A stretch of DNA of 64,000 nucleotides from Actinotalea solisilvae (GTDB lineage: Bacteria > Actinomycetota > Actinomycetes > Actinomycetales > Cellulomonadaceae). Both the position numbers and the translations under genes were made by a program. The first letter of the stretch is position 1; each line of letters opens with the position of its first letter. The stretch spans positions 267,201 to 331,200 of the forward strand of contig NZ_JADDKQ010000009.1 of assembly GCF_016464425.1 (NCBI RefSeq), given 5' to 3'. This document shows, in pieces, positions 47,206-59,691 of the stretch. The notes under the pieces were generated by a model. The model did not search any database. It was not told where the DNA came from and saw nothing but the letters and a program-made list of their open reading frames with translations.

Positions 47206-48912
47206 ATGGACGACGGCGTTGTCGGATCGGATCTCCCGCGCGCGACGAGGAGCGCGTCGGTCGACGCGGTGGTCGTAGGGGCGGGCCTGGCCGGCCTCGT
47301 CGCCGCGGCCGAGCTCACGGCGGCCGGGCGCAGGGTCCTCGTGCTCGAGCAGGAGCCGGCGGCGAGCCTCGGCGGCCAGGCCTGGTGGTCCTTCGGGGGC
47401 CTGTTCCTCGTCGACTCCCCCGAGCAGCGCCGCCTGCGCGTGCGCGACAGCGCCGAGCTCGCCCTCGCCGACTGGCTCGGGTCGGCCGCGTTCGACCCCC
47501 ACGACCCGCTGGACGACGACCCCCGCCGCTGGGCCGAGGCCTTCGTCGAGTTCGCCGCGGGCCCGATGCGCGAGTGGCTGCACCGACAGGGCGTGCGCTT
47601 CTTCCCGGCGGTCCAGTGGGCGGAGCGCGGCGGCTACCTCGCGGGCGGGCACGGCAACTCGGTGCCGCGGTTCCACATCGTCTGGGGCACGGGCCCCGCG
47701 ATCTGCGCACCGTTCGTCGCCGCGCTGCGCGAGGCGCGCGACGCCGGCCTGGCGGACGTCCGCTTCCGGCACCGCGTCACGGCGCTCGAGACGACCGCCG
47801 GGCGCGTCACCGGCGTCAGCGGCGAGCTGCTGGCCGACGACGACGCCCCGCGCGGCGCCCCCTCGAGCCGGCGCGTCATCGGGCGGTTCCGGGTCGACGC
47901 GCCCGCCGTCGTCGTGACGTCGGGCGGCATCGGCGCCGACCACGACCTCGTGCGCGCCGCGTGGCCCGCCGAGCACGGGCGCCTGCCCGAGCGGATGCTC
48001 TCGGGCGTCCCGGACCACGTCGACGGGCGGATGATCACGGCCACCGCGGCGGCGGGCGGCGCCGTCGTGCACGCGGGGCGGATGTGGCACTACCCCGAGG
48101 GGATCGCGAACCACTCCCCCGTGTGGAGCCGGCACGGCATCCGCATCCTGCCCGGCCCCAGCTCGCTCTGGCTCGACGCCGACGGCAACCGCCTGCCCGC
48201 ACCCCTCTTCCCGGGCTTCGACGCGCTCGGGGCGCTGCGGCACGTCGTCGGGCGCGGCGACGACCACTCCTGGTTCGTGCTCAACCGCGCCATCATGGGG
48301 ACCGAGTTCGCGCTCTCGGGCTCCGAGCAGAACCCCGACCTGACCGGCAAGGACGCGCGCGCCGTGCTGCAGCGGGCGCTGCCCGGCGCGGTGCTGCCCG
48401 TCGAGCGGTTCGCCGAGCTCAGCGAGGAGTTCGTCCGGGCGGACACCCCGGCCGGCCTCGCGCGGGGCATGAACGCGCTGACCGTCACCGACCGGATCGA
48501 CCCCGTCGCGCTCGAGCGGACGATCCGCGCGCGCGACGCCCAGGTCGCGACGGGGCTCGGCAAGGACCCCCAGGTCGTGGCCACCGCGATGGCCCGGCGG
48601 TACGTCGTCGACCGCGTCGTCCGCGTCGCGCCGCCGGCGCCGATCCTCGCGCCCGAGGACGGCCCGCTGCTCGCGGTCCGGCTGTCGGTGCTCACGCGCA
48701 AGACGCTCGGCGGGCTGCACACGGACACCCAGGGCCGCGTGCTGCGCGCGGACGGGAGCCCGCTCGACGGCGTCTGGGCCGCGGGCGAGGCCGCGGGCTT
48801 CGGCGGCGGCGGCATGCACGGGCACCGCGCGCTCGAGGGCACGTTCCTCGGCGGGTGCCTGTTCTCGGGGCACGTCGCGGGCCGCTCGGTCGCCGCCCAC
48901 CTGCGGGACTGA
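47206..48912 (+). CDS. FAD-binding dehydrogenase (fumarate reductase/KstD-like flavoprotein)
   Basis: 568 residues. N-terminal dinucleotide-binding motif VVVGAGLAGLVAAAEL (about 23-38), and C-terminal FAD-binding WAAGEAAGFGGGGMHGHRALEGTFLGGCLFSG (about 525-556). The family includes fumarate reductases, 3-ketosteroid dehydrogenases and unknown dehydrogenases annotated only as FAD-binding dehydrogenase. No signal sequence is apparent, and no cytochrome or quinone partner is adjacent. TAGGGT (47194-47199) lies exactly 6 bases before the ATG. It has no obvious link to the glucan genes around it. Confidence 0.88.
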   Translation: MDDGVVGSDLPRATRSASVDAVVVGAGLAGLVAAAELTAAGRRVLVLEQEPAASLGGQAWWSFGGLFLVDSPEQRRLRVRDSAELALADWLGSAAFDPHDPLDDDPRRWAEAFVEFAAGPMREWLHRQGVRFFPAVQWAERGGYLAGGHGNSVPRFHIVWGTGPAICAPFVAALREARDAGLADVRFRHRVTALETTAGRVTGVSGELLADDDAPRGAPSSRRVIGRFRVDAPAVVVTSGGIGADHDLVRAAWPAEHGRLPERMLSGVPDHVDGRMITATAAAGGAVVHAGRMWHYPEGIANHSPVWSRHGIRILPGPSSLWLDADGNRLPAPLFPGFDALGALRHVVGRGDDHSWFVLNRAIMGTEFALSGSEQNPDLTGKDARAVLQRALPGAVLPVERFAELSEEFVRADTPAGLARGMNALTVTDRIDPVALERTIRARDAQVATGLGKDPQVVATAMARRYVVDRVVRVAPPAPILAPEDGPLLAVRLSVLTRKTLGGLHTDTQGRVLRADGSPLDGVWAAGEAAGFGGGGMHGHRALEGTFLGGCLFSGHVAGRSVAAHLRD

Positions 48913-48914
48913 CG

Positions 48915-48953
48915 CCGACGGCCCCGCCCCCCGGGAGGGGACGGGGCCGTCGG
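48915..48953. terminator. Bidirectional terminator between flavoprotein gene and glgP
   Basis: CCGACGGCCCCG / CGGGGCCGTCGG, a 12-bp perfect stem, with a further C4/G4 pairing inside the loop. It lies 2 bases after the plus-strand stop and 9 bases from the minus-strand glgP stop, so it can end both converging transcripts. Confidence 0.75.
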
Positions 48954-48962
48954 GCGCACGGC

Positions 48963-51539
48963 TCAGGCGTTGGCGACCAGCCCGGTCTCCGCGACCGAGG
49001 CGAGGTGCTCGTTCTTCGGCACGATGCGGACCGTGTAGCCGAACGGCCCCGACGCGCCCAGGCGGACGTCGCCCGCGAAGGCGTGGCGTCCGGCCTCGTA
49101 GCCCTCGACGTGCGCCAGCTCCTCGCGCCGGACGTCGCTGAGCTCGTCGGCCTCCGACACGCGGCCGTGCACGACCTCGACCGCGACGTCCTGCGGGCGC
49201 AGCGAGCCGAGCGACACGTACGCGCGCACCTGGAGCACGTCGCCCACCTGCGCCACCTCGCCCACGCCGACGGACTCGACGTGGTCGACGCGCACGTGGG
49301 GCCAGCCCTCGCGCACGGCCTGCTTCCACGCGGCGAGCTCCTTGGCGCCCGGGAAGCCGGCGCCGTTGAGCGAGCGACCCGCGACCGCGGCCGGCGTGTA
49401 GAGCCGGCGGACGTAGTCCGCCACCATGCGCGTCGCCTGGACCTTCGGGCCGAGCGTCGCGAGCGTGTGCCGCACCATCTCGAGCCAGCGGACCGGCAGG
49501 CCCCGCTCGTCGCGGTCGTAGAACCGCGCGGCGACCTGGTTCTCGATGAGGTCGTACAGCGCGGCCGCCTCGAGGTCGTCGCGGCGGTCCGGGTCGTCGA
49601 CGCCGTCGGCGGTCGGGATGGCCCAGCCGTTCTCGCCGTCGTACCACTCGTCCCACCAGCCGTCGAGGATCGAGAGGTTGAGGCCGCCGTTGAGCGCGGC
49701 CTTCATGCCCGACGTGCCGCACGCCTCGAGCGGGCGCAGCGGGTTGTTGAGCCACACGTCGCAGCCCGGGTAGAGCGTCTGGGCCATCGCGATGTCGTAG
49801 TTCGGCAGGAACACGATGCGGTGGCGCACGCCCGCGTCGTCGGCGAACCGGACGAGCTGCTGGATGAGGCGCTTGCCCTGGTCGTCGGCCGGGTGCGACT
49901 TGCCCGCGATGACGAGCTGGACGGGACGCTCGGGGTGCAGCAGGAGCGAGCGCAGGCGCTCGGGGTCGCTGAGCATGAGCGTCAGCCGCTTGTACGTGGG
50001 CACGCGGCGCGCGAACCCGATGGTCAGGACGTCGGGGTCGAGGACGTCGTCGACCCAGCCCAGCTCGGCCGGGCTCGCGCCGCGGTGACGCCACGAGCCG
50101 CGCACCCGCTCGCGCGCGTTCGCAACGAGCTGCGCGCGCAGCGTGCGACGCATGGCCCACAGGTCCTCGTCGGCCACGCCGTCGGGGCGCAGCCAGCCCG
50201 TGCCGTCCTCGAGCTCGGCCTCCGACAGGTGCCGCGTCGCGAGGTCCACGAGCTTGCGGTCGACCCACGTGGGCGAGTGCACGCCGTTGGTGACGGACGA
50301 GATCGGGACCTCCGCCTCGTCGAAGCCCGCCCACAGCCCGTTGAACATCCCGCGCGAGACCTCGCCGTGCAGCAGCGACACGCCGTTGGCGCGGCCGCCC
50401 AGGCGCAGGCCCATGACGGCCATGTTGAACAGCGTCGGGTCGCCGCCCTCGTAGTCCTCGGCGCCGAGCGCGAGGACCCGCTCGACGGGGACGCCGTCGA
50501 TCGCGAGGTCGCCGCCGAAGTACTGCGCGACGAGCGAGGCCTCGAAGCGGTCGATGCCGGCCGGGACGGGCGTGTGCGTCGTGAAGACGGTGGCGGCGCG
50601 CACGGCCTCGAGCGCGTCGTCGAACGCCAGGCCGACCTCGCCCACGAGCTCGCGGATCCGCTCGATGCCGAGGAACCCCGCGTGGCCCTCGTTGGTGTGG
50701 TAGACCTCCGGCGCCGGGGCGCCCGTGAGGCGCGACCACAGCCGCAGCGCCTTGACGCCGCCGACGCCGAGCAGCAGCTCCTGCTGGAGGCGGTGCTCGC
50801 CCCCGCCGCCGTAGAGGCGGTCGGTCACCTTCCGGGCCAGGTCGTCGTTCTCGGGGACGTTGGAGTCGAGCAGGAGGAGCGGCACGCGCCCGACGGCGGC
50901 GCGCCACACGTGCGCGTGCAGCGTGCGGCCCCCGGGCAGGGGCAGCGAGACGCGCGCCGGCGCGCCGTCGGCCTCGCGCAGGAGCGTCAGGGGCAGGCCG
51001 TCCGGGTCGATGACGGGGTAGGACTCGACCTGCCAGCCGTCGCGCGAGAGCGCCTGCTTGAAGTAGCCCGCCCCGTAGAGGAGGCCGACGCCGACGATCG
51101 GGACACCCAGGTCGGACGCGCTCTTGAGGTGGTCGCCCGCGAGGATGCCGAGGCCGCCGGAGTACTGCGGCAGCACCGAGGTGATGCCGAACTCGGGCGA
51201 GAAGTAGGCGATCGCGGCGGGCAGCGACGGGTCGGCCGCCGCCTCGCGCTGGTACCACCGGTCCTCGGCGAGGTAGCGCGCCAGGTCGGCGGACGCCTCG
51301 CGCACGCGGGCGACGAAGCCCGCGTCGGCCGCGAGCGCCGCGAGGCGGTCCGGGCCGAGGGCGCCGAGCAGGGCGACGGGGTCGCCGTTGACGCTCTCCC
51401 ACAGGCGGGCGTCGAGCCCGGCGAACAGGTCCCGCGTCGGCGCGTGCCACGACCAGCGCAGGTTGTGGGCGAGCTCGTCGAGGTCCGCCAGCTCGGCGGG
51501 CAGGACGGTACGGACGGTGAATCGGCGGATGGCTCTCAC
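48963..51539 (-). CDS. glgP: Alpha-glucan (glycogen/maltodextrin) phosphorylase, actinobacterial type
   Basis: 858 residues. Phosphorolyses alpha-1,4-glucan ends to glucose 1-phosphate. N-terminal DUF3417-type domain (about 1-110: LAHNLRWSWHAPTRDLF), then the GT35 catalytic fold with YSGGLGILAGDHLKSASDLG (about 125-144) and the PLP lysine K613 in ACGTSGMKAALNGG. Reading starts at GTG 51539; TACGCT (51547-51552) lies 7 bases upstream, a leaderless layout. It is divergent from glgE and balances synthesis by the GlgE route. Confidence 0.94.
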   Translation of the reverse strand: MRAIRRFTVRTVLPAELADLDELAHNLRWSWHAPTRDLFAGLDARLWESVNGDPVALLGALGPDRLAALAADAGFVARVREASADLARYLAEDRWYQREAAADPSLPAAIAYFSPEFGITSVLPQYSGGLGILAGDHLKSASDLGVPIVGVGLLYGAGYFKQALSRDGWQVESYPVIDPDGLPLTLLREADGAPARVSLPLPGGRTLHAHVWRAAVGRVPLLLLDSNVPENDDLARKVTDRLYGGGGEHRLQQELLLGVGGVKALRLWSRLTGAPAPEVYHTNEGHAGFLGIERIRELVGEVGLAFDDALEAVRAATVFTTHTPVPAGIDRFEASLVAQYFGGDLAIDGVPVERVLALGAEDYEGGDPTLFNMAVMGLRLGGRANGVSLLHGEVSRGMFNGLWAGFDEAEVPISSVTNGVHSPTWVDRKLVDLATRHLSEAELEDGTGWLRPDGVADEDLWAMRRTLRAQLVANARERVRGSWRHRGASPAELGWVDDVLDPDVLTIGFARRVPTYKRLTLMLSDPERLRSLLLHPERPVQLVIAGKSHPADDQGKRLIQQLVRFADDAGVRHRIVFLPNYDIAMAQTLYPGCDVWLNNPLRPLEACGTSGMKAALNGGLNLSILDGWWDEWYDGENGWAIPTADGVDDPDRRDDLEAAALYDLIENQVAARFYDRDERGLPVRWLEMVRHTLATLGPKVQATRMVADYVRRLYTPAAVAGRSLNGAGFPGAKELAAWKQAVREGWPHVRVDHVESVGVGEVAQVGDVLQVRAYVSLGSLRPQDVAVEVVHGRVSEADELSDVRREELAHVEGYEAGRHAFAGDVRLGASGPFGYTVRIVPKNEHLASVAETGLVANA

Positions 51540-51546
51540 GGGCGTG

Positions 51547-51552
51547 AGCGTA
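51547..51552 (-). promoter_or_regulatory. -10 element of glgP
   Basis: TACGCT on the minus strand, 7 bases before the glgP GTG. Predicts a leaderless glgP mRNA. Confidence 0.5.
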
Positions 51553-51804
51553 GACGGTCCGACGGCGCCGCAGCCACCATTGCTGCAAGTATCTGCAAGC
51601 GTTGCGGCCTCCGCGGACCTCGCGGGCTCCGGCGGCCGGGGACACCCGCGCAGGTCGCGGGCCCGGGCGCGTCCGACCGAGGCTCCGGTGCCCCGCGCGC
51701 GACCTCACCCGCACCGCTCGGCGCGCCCGTCGGGCCCGTCCACCAGATGGACGCCGGTCGGGCGCCCCTGCCGTGTCCGGATGCCGTCCGGCCGGGCGCC
51801 TGGG

Positions 51805-51810
51805 TAGGTT
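51805..51810 (+). promoter_or_regulatory. -10 element of the glgE operon
   Basis: TAGGTT ends exactly 6 bases before the glgE GTG at 51817. The 277-bp region between glgP and glgE therefore contains two outward promoters; I found no clear operator in it. Confidence 0.5.
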
Positions 51811-51816
51811 CGAGGG

Positions 51817-54074
51817 GTGACGCCGTCCACGCCGCCCCCTCCGCCCCGAACGCCGTCCACCCCTCCCCGCACGAAGGCCCGCCGGGCCTCGCGGTCCGCC
51901 GCGGCCGCGGCCCAGCCGGAGCCGGGTCGGACCTCGGTGCCGGTCCCGCCCGAGCCCGGCGCCCCGCCCGCGCCGCCAGCCGCCGCCGCGCCGCCGGCGC
52001 CGCGCGTGCCGCCCGCCCCGCCCGTGCCGCCGGCACCGCCGCGACCCTCGGCGCAGCCCTGGACCCCCACGCCCGCGCCCCGCGTCGGGCGCATCCCCGT
52101 CGTCGGCGTGGGACCGGTCGTCGAGGGCGGCCGCTGGCCCGCCAAGGCGGTCGTGGGCGAGGCCGTCGAGGTCACGGCGACCGTGTTCCGCGAGGGGCAC
52201 GACGCCGTCGCGGCCACGGCGGTGCTCATCGCGCCGGACGGCACCGACCGCACCGCGGTCCGCATGGACGTCGTCAACAAGGGCCTCGACAGCTACCGCG
52301 CCGACCTCGTCCCCGACGCCCCCGGCTCCTGGGGCTTCCGCGTCGAGGGCTGGTCCGACCCGTACGGCACCTGGAGCCACGACGCGAGCGTCAAGGTCGC
52401 CGCCGGGGTCGACGTGGAGCTCATGCTGGCCGAGGGCGCCGCGCTGCTCGAGCGCGCCGCGAGCCGTCCCGGGCTGCCGTCCGACGTCGCGCGCGTGCTC
52501 GCGGACGCCGTCGCCGGCCTGCGGGACACGACGCGCCCGCCGGGTGCGCGCCTGGCCGCGGGCCTGGCGCCCGAGGTCGAGGAGGCGCTCGCCGCGCACC
52601 CGCTGCGCGAGCACGTGAGCCCGAGCGACACCTACCCGCTGCTCGTGCAGCGCGAGCTCGCGCTCGTCGGCTCCTGGTACGAGCTCTTCCCGCGGTCCGA
52701 GGGCGCGGTGCAGGACCCGGTGACGCACGAGTGGCGCTCGGGCACCCTGCGCACCGCCGCCGAGCGCCTGCCGGCGATCGCCGCCATGGGCTTCGACGTC
52801 GCGTACCTGACGCCGATCCACCCCATCGGGACCACGTACCGCAAGGGGCGCAACAACTCGCTCGACACCGAGCCGGGCGACCCGGGCTCGCCGTACGCCA
52901 TCGGCTCGCCCGACGGCGGCCACGACGCGATCCACCCCGAGCTGGGCACCTTCGAGGACTTCGACCACTTCGTCGCCGTCGCGCGCGAGAACGGGCTCGA
53001 GGTCGCGCTCGACCTCGCGCTCCAGTGCTCGCCGGACCACCCGTGGGTGCGCGAGCACCCCGAGTGGTTCACGACCCGCATCGACGGCTCGATCGCCTAC
53101 GCGGAGAACCCGCCCAAGAAGTACCAGGACATCTACCCGCTCAACTTCGACAACGACCCCGAGGGCATCTACGCCGAGGTGCGGCGCGTGCTCCAGGTCT
53201 GGATCGACCACGGCGTGACCGCGTTCCGCGTCGACAACCCGCACACGAAGCCGCTCCCGTTCTGGGAGTGGCTCATCGCGGACGTCAACGCCGCGCACCC
53301 GGACGTAATCTTCCTCGCGGAGGCCTTCACCAGGCCCGCGATGATGCACACGCTCGCGCGGATCGGCTTCCACCAGTCGTACACGTACTTCACCTGGCGC
53401 AACACCAAGGAGGAGCTCGCCGAGTACCTCGAGGAGGTCTCCGGACCGGCCGCGGCGTACATGCGACCGAGCTTCTGGCCGACGACGCACGACATCCTCA
53501 CGCCGTACATGCAGCACGGCGGTCCGCCGGCGTTCGCGATCCGCGCCGTCCTCGCGGCCACGGGCGCGCCCACGTGGGGCATCTACTCGGGCTACGAGCT
53601 CGTCGAGAACGTGCCCCGGCCCGGTGTCGAGGAGCAGATCGACAACGAGAAGTACGAGTTCAAGCCGCGCGACTGGGCCGCCGCCGAGGCGACGGGCATC
53701 GGCCACCTGCTCGGCCGGCTCAACGCCATCCGGCGCGAGCACCCGGCCCTCCGGCGCCTGCGCGGCCTGACGGTCCACCCCACGAGCGACGACGCGATCC
53801 TGTGCTTCTCGCGCCACGTGACGGCCGCGCAGTCCCCCACCGGGCGCGCCGACGCCGTCGTCGTCGTGGTCAACACCGACCCGCACACGACGCGCGAGGC
53901 GGTACTCGACCTGGACCTCGCCGCGCTCGGCGTGCACGCGCCGCACGACCAGGACGCGCCCGCGTTCGCCGCCCACGACCTGCTCTCCGGCGCCGTCTAC
54001 GCCTGGGGCGCGCACCCGTACGTGCGCCTCGACCCGTGGACCCAGTGCGCCCACATCATCGGTGTGAGGACCCT

Positions 54075-54078
<4 letters not shown>
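51817..54078 (+). CDS. glgE: Alpha-1,4-glucan:maltose-1-phosphate maltosyltransferase
   Basis: 753 residues. Transfers maltosyl units from maltose 1-phosphate to growing alpha-glucan. GH13_3 enzyme with nucleophile D473 in FRVDNPHTKP and acid/base E502 in FLAEAFTRP, 29 residues apart as in characterised GlgE. Residues 1-90 are an additional Pro/Ala-rich, low-complexity extension before the conserved core begins at RIPVVGVGPVVEGG. The GTG at 51817 has TAGGTT 6 bases upstream. First gene of glgE-treS-mak-glgB; its stop overlaps treS (GTGA). Confidence 0.96.
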
Positions 54079-55895
<1,817 letters not shown>

Positions 55896-55978
55896 GCGGG
55901 ACCCCGGGCGCGGCCTGACCGCGCGCACGGGCGCGGGCCGGGTGAGGATCGTCGGCGACGACACACCGGGAGGTGCGG

Positions 55979-57343
55979 ATGGACGGCAGCGGTGACCGGC
56001 AGCGGACGCTGCGCGCGACGCCCGACGACGGCGCGGCCCCGGCCGGGCTGCGCGCCCTGGTGGACGCGTGGCTGCCCGGGCGGCGGTGGTACCCGGCCAA
56101 GGGCAGCACGGGCACGCTGCCCGTCGTCGCCGTCCTGACGCTCGAGGACCCGGCCGGCGAGGCGACCGTCCGGGTCGAGCTGCTCCGGCTGCCCGGCGGC
56201 GGCCTGCTCCAGGTGCCGCTCGTGCTGCGCGCCCCCGGCTCCCCCGCGGCGACCGACGCCGCCCCAGGCGCCGTCGTGGGGCGGCTCGCGGACGGGACCG
56301 CGGTGGTCGACGGGACGTCCGACGCGGCCTTCCTGCGCGCGTGGCTCGCGGCCGCCGAGGGTGACGGGGCGGGTGCGCCCGACCTCGGGGGGGCCAAGGT
56401 CATGACGGGCGAGCAGTCCAACACGTCGGTGCTGCTGCCCGCCGCGTCGCCGCCCGCGATCCTCAAGGTGTTCCGCACCGTCGGTGTCGGGCCCAACCCC
56501 GACGTCGAGGTGCCGCTCGCGCTCAGCCGCGCGGGCTGGCGCGGCGTCCCGCGCCCGCTGGCGTGGCTCGCCGCGTCCTGGCCCGGCGCCGACGGCGAGG
56601 AGGGCGGCCACCTGGGCGTGCTCAGCGAGCTCGTCACGGACGCCCAGGACGGCTTCGAGGTCGCCTGCCGCCACGCGCGCGACGACGAGGACTTCGCGGA
56701 CCTCGCGCGCGAGCTGGGCCGGACCACGGCGCAGATGCACGACGCGCTGCGCCGCGCCCTGCCGGTGGGCGGGTCCGGCGCGCCCGTCGCACCCCGCACG
56801 CCCGCCCGGACCGACGCGACCGTGCTCGCGACCCTGCGCGACCGCGCGGCCGCCGCGGTGACGGCCGCACCCCTCCTCGCCGACCGCAGCGGCGCCGTCG
56901 ACCGCGTGCTCGCGCAGGTCGAGGGCCTGGACCTGCCGCCGCTCCAGCGGGTCCACGGCGACTACCACCTCGGCCAGGTGCTGCGCGCGCCCGGACGCGG
57001 CTGGGTGGTACTCGACTTCGAGGGCGAGCCCCAGGCGTCCGCGGACGAGCGGACCCGGCCGGACCTCGCGCTGCGCGACCTCGCCGGCATGCTCCGCTCG
57101 GTGGACTACGCGGCCGCCGTCGGCCACGGCACCGCCGCGTGGGCCGAGCGCGCGCGCGACGCCCTGGTCGAGGGCTACCTCGCCGAGGCCGGCGGGGTGA
57201 CGACCGACCGGCTCACGGGGACGCTGCTGCACGCCCTCGAGCTCGACAAGGCGCTCTACGAGGTCGTCTACGAGTCGCGGAACCGGCCCGACTGGGTCGC
57301 GATCCCGCTGGGCGGCGTCGACCGCCTGCTCGACGCCGCCTGA
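55979..57343 (+). CDS. mak: Maltokinase
   Basis: 454 residues. ATP-dependent phosphorylation of maltose to maltose 1-phosphate, the GlgE substrate. N-terminal cap with LPGRRWYPAKGS (about 34-45), APH-like catalytic loop HGDYHLGQVL starting at H326 and metal-binding LDFEGEP (about 345-351). Not fused to TreS, unlike some actinobacteria. The ATG at 55979 follows a GGGAGG site 5 bases upstream. A hairpin (57362-57387) follows before glgB. Confidence 0.95.
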   Translation: MDGSGDRQRTLRATPDDGAAPAGLRALVDAWLPGRRWYPAKGSTGTLPVVAVLTLEDPAGEATVRVELLRLPGGGLLQVPLVLRAPGSPAATDAAPGAVVGRLADGTAVVDGTSDAAFLRAWLAAAEGDGAGAPDLGGAKVMTGEQSNTSVLLPAASPPAILKVFRTVGVGPNPDVEVPLALSRAGWRGVPRPLAWLAASWPGADGEEGGHLGVLSELVTDAQDGFEVACRHARDDEDFADLARELGRTTAQMHDALRRALPVGGSGAPVAPRTPARTDATVLATLRDRAAAAVTAAPLLADRSGAVDRVLAQVEGLDLPPLQRVHGDYHLGQVLRAPGRGWVVLDFEGEPQASADERTRPDLALRDLAGMLRSVDYAAAVGHGTAAWAERARDALVEGYLAEAGGVTTDRLTGTLLHALELDKALYEVVYESRNRPDWVAIPLGGVDRLLDAA

Positions 57344-57361
57344 CGCCCGGGCCCCGGCGCC

Positions 57362-57387
57362 GGCCGACCCGCGGTCCGCGGGCGGCC
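57362..57387 (+). terminator. Hairpin between mak and glgB
   Basis: GGCCG-A-CCCGC / GCGGG-CGGCC, a 10-bp stem with one bulged A and a 5-base loop, 18 bases after the mak stop. It may reduce read-through into glgB, which also has a candidate -10 (CAGGGT, 57422-57427) 6 bases before its ATG. Confidence 0.45.
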
Positions 57388-57433
57388 TCGTGGTCTTGGT
57401 GCAGGGGAGGTCCCACCGTGGCAGGGTGAGGAC

Positions 57434-59647
57434 ATGAGCCTGCCGCCCACCTCGATGCCCCCGGCCCACCCCCGCGACGTCGTGACCGCGGAGCTCGACG
57501 CGATCGCCGCAGGCGTGCACCAGGACCCCCACCGGGTGCTCGGCGCGCACCTCGACGGCGACACGGTGACGGTGCGCGCGCTGCGCCCCCTCGCCGACGC
57601 CGTCGTCGTGGTGACGCCCGAGGGCGAGCACGCCGCGCGCCACGAGCACGGCGGCGTCTGGGTCGCGGCGTTCCGCGCGGCGACCGTCCCCGACTACCGC
57701 CTGCGGGTCACCTACGGCGAGCTCACCACCGTCGCGGACGACCCGTACCGGTTCCTGCCGACCCTCGGCGAGGTCGACCTCCACCTCATCAGCGAGGGGC
57801 GCCACGAGGAGCTGTGGACCGTCCTCGGCGCGAACGTCCGGACCTACCCGTCGGTGCTCGGCGACGTCGTCGGGACCTCCTTCGCGGTGTGGGCCCCGAA
57901 CGCGCAGGCCGTGCGCGTCATCGGTGACTTCAACCACTGGCAGGGCGCGGCGCACGCCCTGCGCTCGCTCGGCAGCACGGGTGTGTGGGAGCTGTTCGTG
58001 CCCGACGTGCGCGGCGGAGCGCGCTACAAGTTCGAGATCCTCACGCGCGACGGCTCATGGCGCCAGAAGGCCGACCCGCTCGCCCAGGGCACGGAGGTCC
58101 CGCCGGCGACGGCGTCGGTCGTCGTCGAGTCGGAGCACCGCTGGGACGACGCGGCGTGGCTCGAGCGGCGCGCGGCCAGCGACCCGCACCACGGGCCGAT
58201 GAGCATCTACGAGGTGCACCTCGGGTCCTGGCGGCCCGGCCTGGGCTACCGCGAGCTCGCGGACCAGCTCACCGCGTACGTCGTCGAGATGGGCTTCACG
58301 CACGTCGAGCTGCTCCCCGTCGCGGAGCACCCCTTCGGCGGGTCCTGGGGCTACCAGGTCAGCTCGTACTACGCGCCGACGTCGCGGTTCGGCCACCCCG
58401 ACGACTTCCGCCACCTCGTGGACCGGCTGCACCAGGCCGGCGTGGGCGTGCTGCTCGACTGGGTGCCGGCCCACTTCCCCAAGGACGAGTGGGCGCTCGG
58501 CCGCTTCGACGGCAGCCCGCTCTACGAGCACCCGGACCCGCTGCTGGGCGAGCAGCCGGACTGGGGGACGTACGTGTTCAACTTCGGCCGCAACGAGGTG
58601 CGCAACTTCCTCGTGGCCAACGCGACGTACTGGCTCGAGGAGTTCCACGTCGACGGGCTGCGCGTCGACGCCGTCGCGTCGATGCTCTACCTCGACTACT
58701 CCCGCGGCCACGGGCAGTGGCGGCCGAACGTCCACGGCGGGCGCGAGAACCTCGAGGCGATCCGCTTCATCCAGGAGGCCAACGCGACGGCCTACCGCCG
58801 CACGCCCGGGATCATGATGATCGCCGAGGAGTCGACCGCGTGGCCCGGCGTCACGGCGCCGACCGACGGCGGGGGCCTGGGCTTCGGCCTCAAGTGGAAC
58901 ATGGGCTGGATGAACGACACCCTGCGCTACCTCGCGGAGGAGCCGATCAACCGGCGCTACCACCACCACGAGGCGACGTTCTCGCTGGTCTACGCGTTCT
59001 CCGAGCACTTCGTGCTCCCGATCAGCCACGACGAGGTCGTGCACGGCAAGGGGTCGCTGCTGCGCAAGATGCCGGGCGACCACTGGCAGCAGGCCGCGGG
59101 CGTGCGCTCGCTGCTCGCCTACCAGTGGTCCCACCCGGGCAAGCAGCTGCTCTTCATGGGCTCCGAGTTCGGCCAGGCGGCCGAGTGGGCCGAGGGCCGG
59201 AGCCTCGACTGGCACCTGCTCCAGTACCCCGAGCACGCGGGCATCTCGCGCCTCGTCACGGACCTCAACCGGTTCTACCGGGGCGAGCCCGCGCTGTGGG
59301 TGCTCGACAAGGACCCGGCGGGCTTCGAGTGGGTCGACGCGCAGGACTCCGACCACAACGTGCTCAGCTACATCCGCCGCGACGGGCAGGGCCGCACGGT
59401 CGTCGTCGTCGTCAACTTCGCGGGCACGCCGCACGAGGGCTACCGGGTCGGCCTGCCCTCGGGCGGCACGTGGGTCGAGGCGCTCAACACCGACGCCGAG
59501 GTCTACGGCGGCTCGGGGGTGGGCAACCTCGGGCGCGTGCAGGCGATCGACCACCCGCTGCACGCGCAGCGGCACTCGGTCACCCTGCGCGTCCCGCCGC
59601 TGGGCGCGGTCTTCCTCGTGCCCGAGGGCCAGGAGCCCGTCGCCTGA
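57434..59647 (+). CDS. glgB: 1,4-alpha-glucan branching enzyme
   Basis: 737 residues. Introduces alpha-1,6 branches into the glucan made by GlgE. N-terminal CBM48 domains (about 1-240), GH13_9 barrel with nucleophile D412 in [10 protein letters not shown] and acid E465 in IAEESTAWP, 53 residues apart as in E. coli GlgB; also the [11 protein letters not shown] segment. The ATG at 57434 is preceded by both a CAGGGT hexamer (6 bases) and a GAGG site, so either leaderless or led initiation is possible. An 18-bp terminator stem begins 3 bases after the stop. Confidence 0.97.
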   Translation: MSLPPTSMPPAHPRDVVTAELDAIAAGVHQDPHRVLGAHLDGDTVTVRALRPLADAVVVVTPEGEHAARHEHGGVWVAAFRAATVPDYRLRVTYGELTTVADDPYRFLPTLGEVDLHLISEGRHEELWTVLGANVRTYPSVLGDVVGTSFAVWAPNAQAVRVIGDFNHWQGAAHALRSLGSTGVWELFVPDVRGGARYKFEILTRDGSWRQKADPLAQGTEVPPATASVVVESEHRWDDAAWLERRAASDPHHGPMSIYEVHLGSWRPGLGYRELADQLTAYVVEMGFTHVELLPVAEHPFGGSWGYQVSSYYAPTSRFGHPDDFRHLVDRLHQAGVGVLLDWVPAHFPKDEWALGRFDGSPLYEHPDPLLGEQPDWGTYVFNFGRNEVRNFLVANATYWLEEFHVDGLRVDAVASMLYLDYSRGHGQWRPNVHGGRENLEAIRFIQEANATAYRRTPGIMMIAEESTAWPGVTAPTDGGGLGFGLKWNMGWMNDTLRYLAEEPINRRYHHHEATFSLVYAFSEHFVLPISHDEVVHGKGSLLRKMPGDHWQQAAGVRSLLAYQWSHPGKQLLFMGSEFGQAAEWAEGRSLDWHLLQYPEHAGISRLVTDLNRFYRGEPALWVLDKDPAGFEWVDAQDSDHNVLSYIRRDGQGRTVVVVVNFAGTPHEGYRVGLPSGGTWVEALNTDAEVYGGSGVGNLGRVQAIDHPLHAQRHSVTLRVPPLGAVFLVPEGQEPVA

Positions 59648-59650
59648 CCC

Positions 59651-59691
59651 GCGCGGGCGCGGCGCCGGGGTGGCCGGCGCCGCGCCCGCGC
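59651..59691 (+). terminator. 18-bp perfect GC terminator hairpin after glgB
   Basis: GCGCGGGCGCGGCGCCGG and its exact complement enclose a GGTGG loop. It is the strongest hairpin in the window and starts 3 bases after the glgB stop, ending the glgE-treS-mak-glgB unit. Its stability could block sequencing polymerases, which bears on the suspicious bases that follow. Confidence 0.8.

Noticed and set aside
47014..54054. A 2346-codon open frame on the minus strand across glgP and opposite glgE and the flavoprotein gene
   Set aside because: It is a by-product of the scarcity of A/T-rich stop codons at this G+C content. Its translation is Arg/Ala/Val-rich low-complexity with no domain, and the opposite strand carries well-conserved enzymes.
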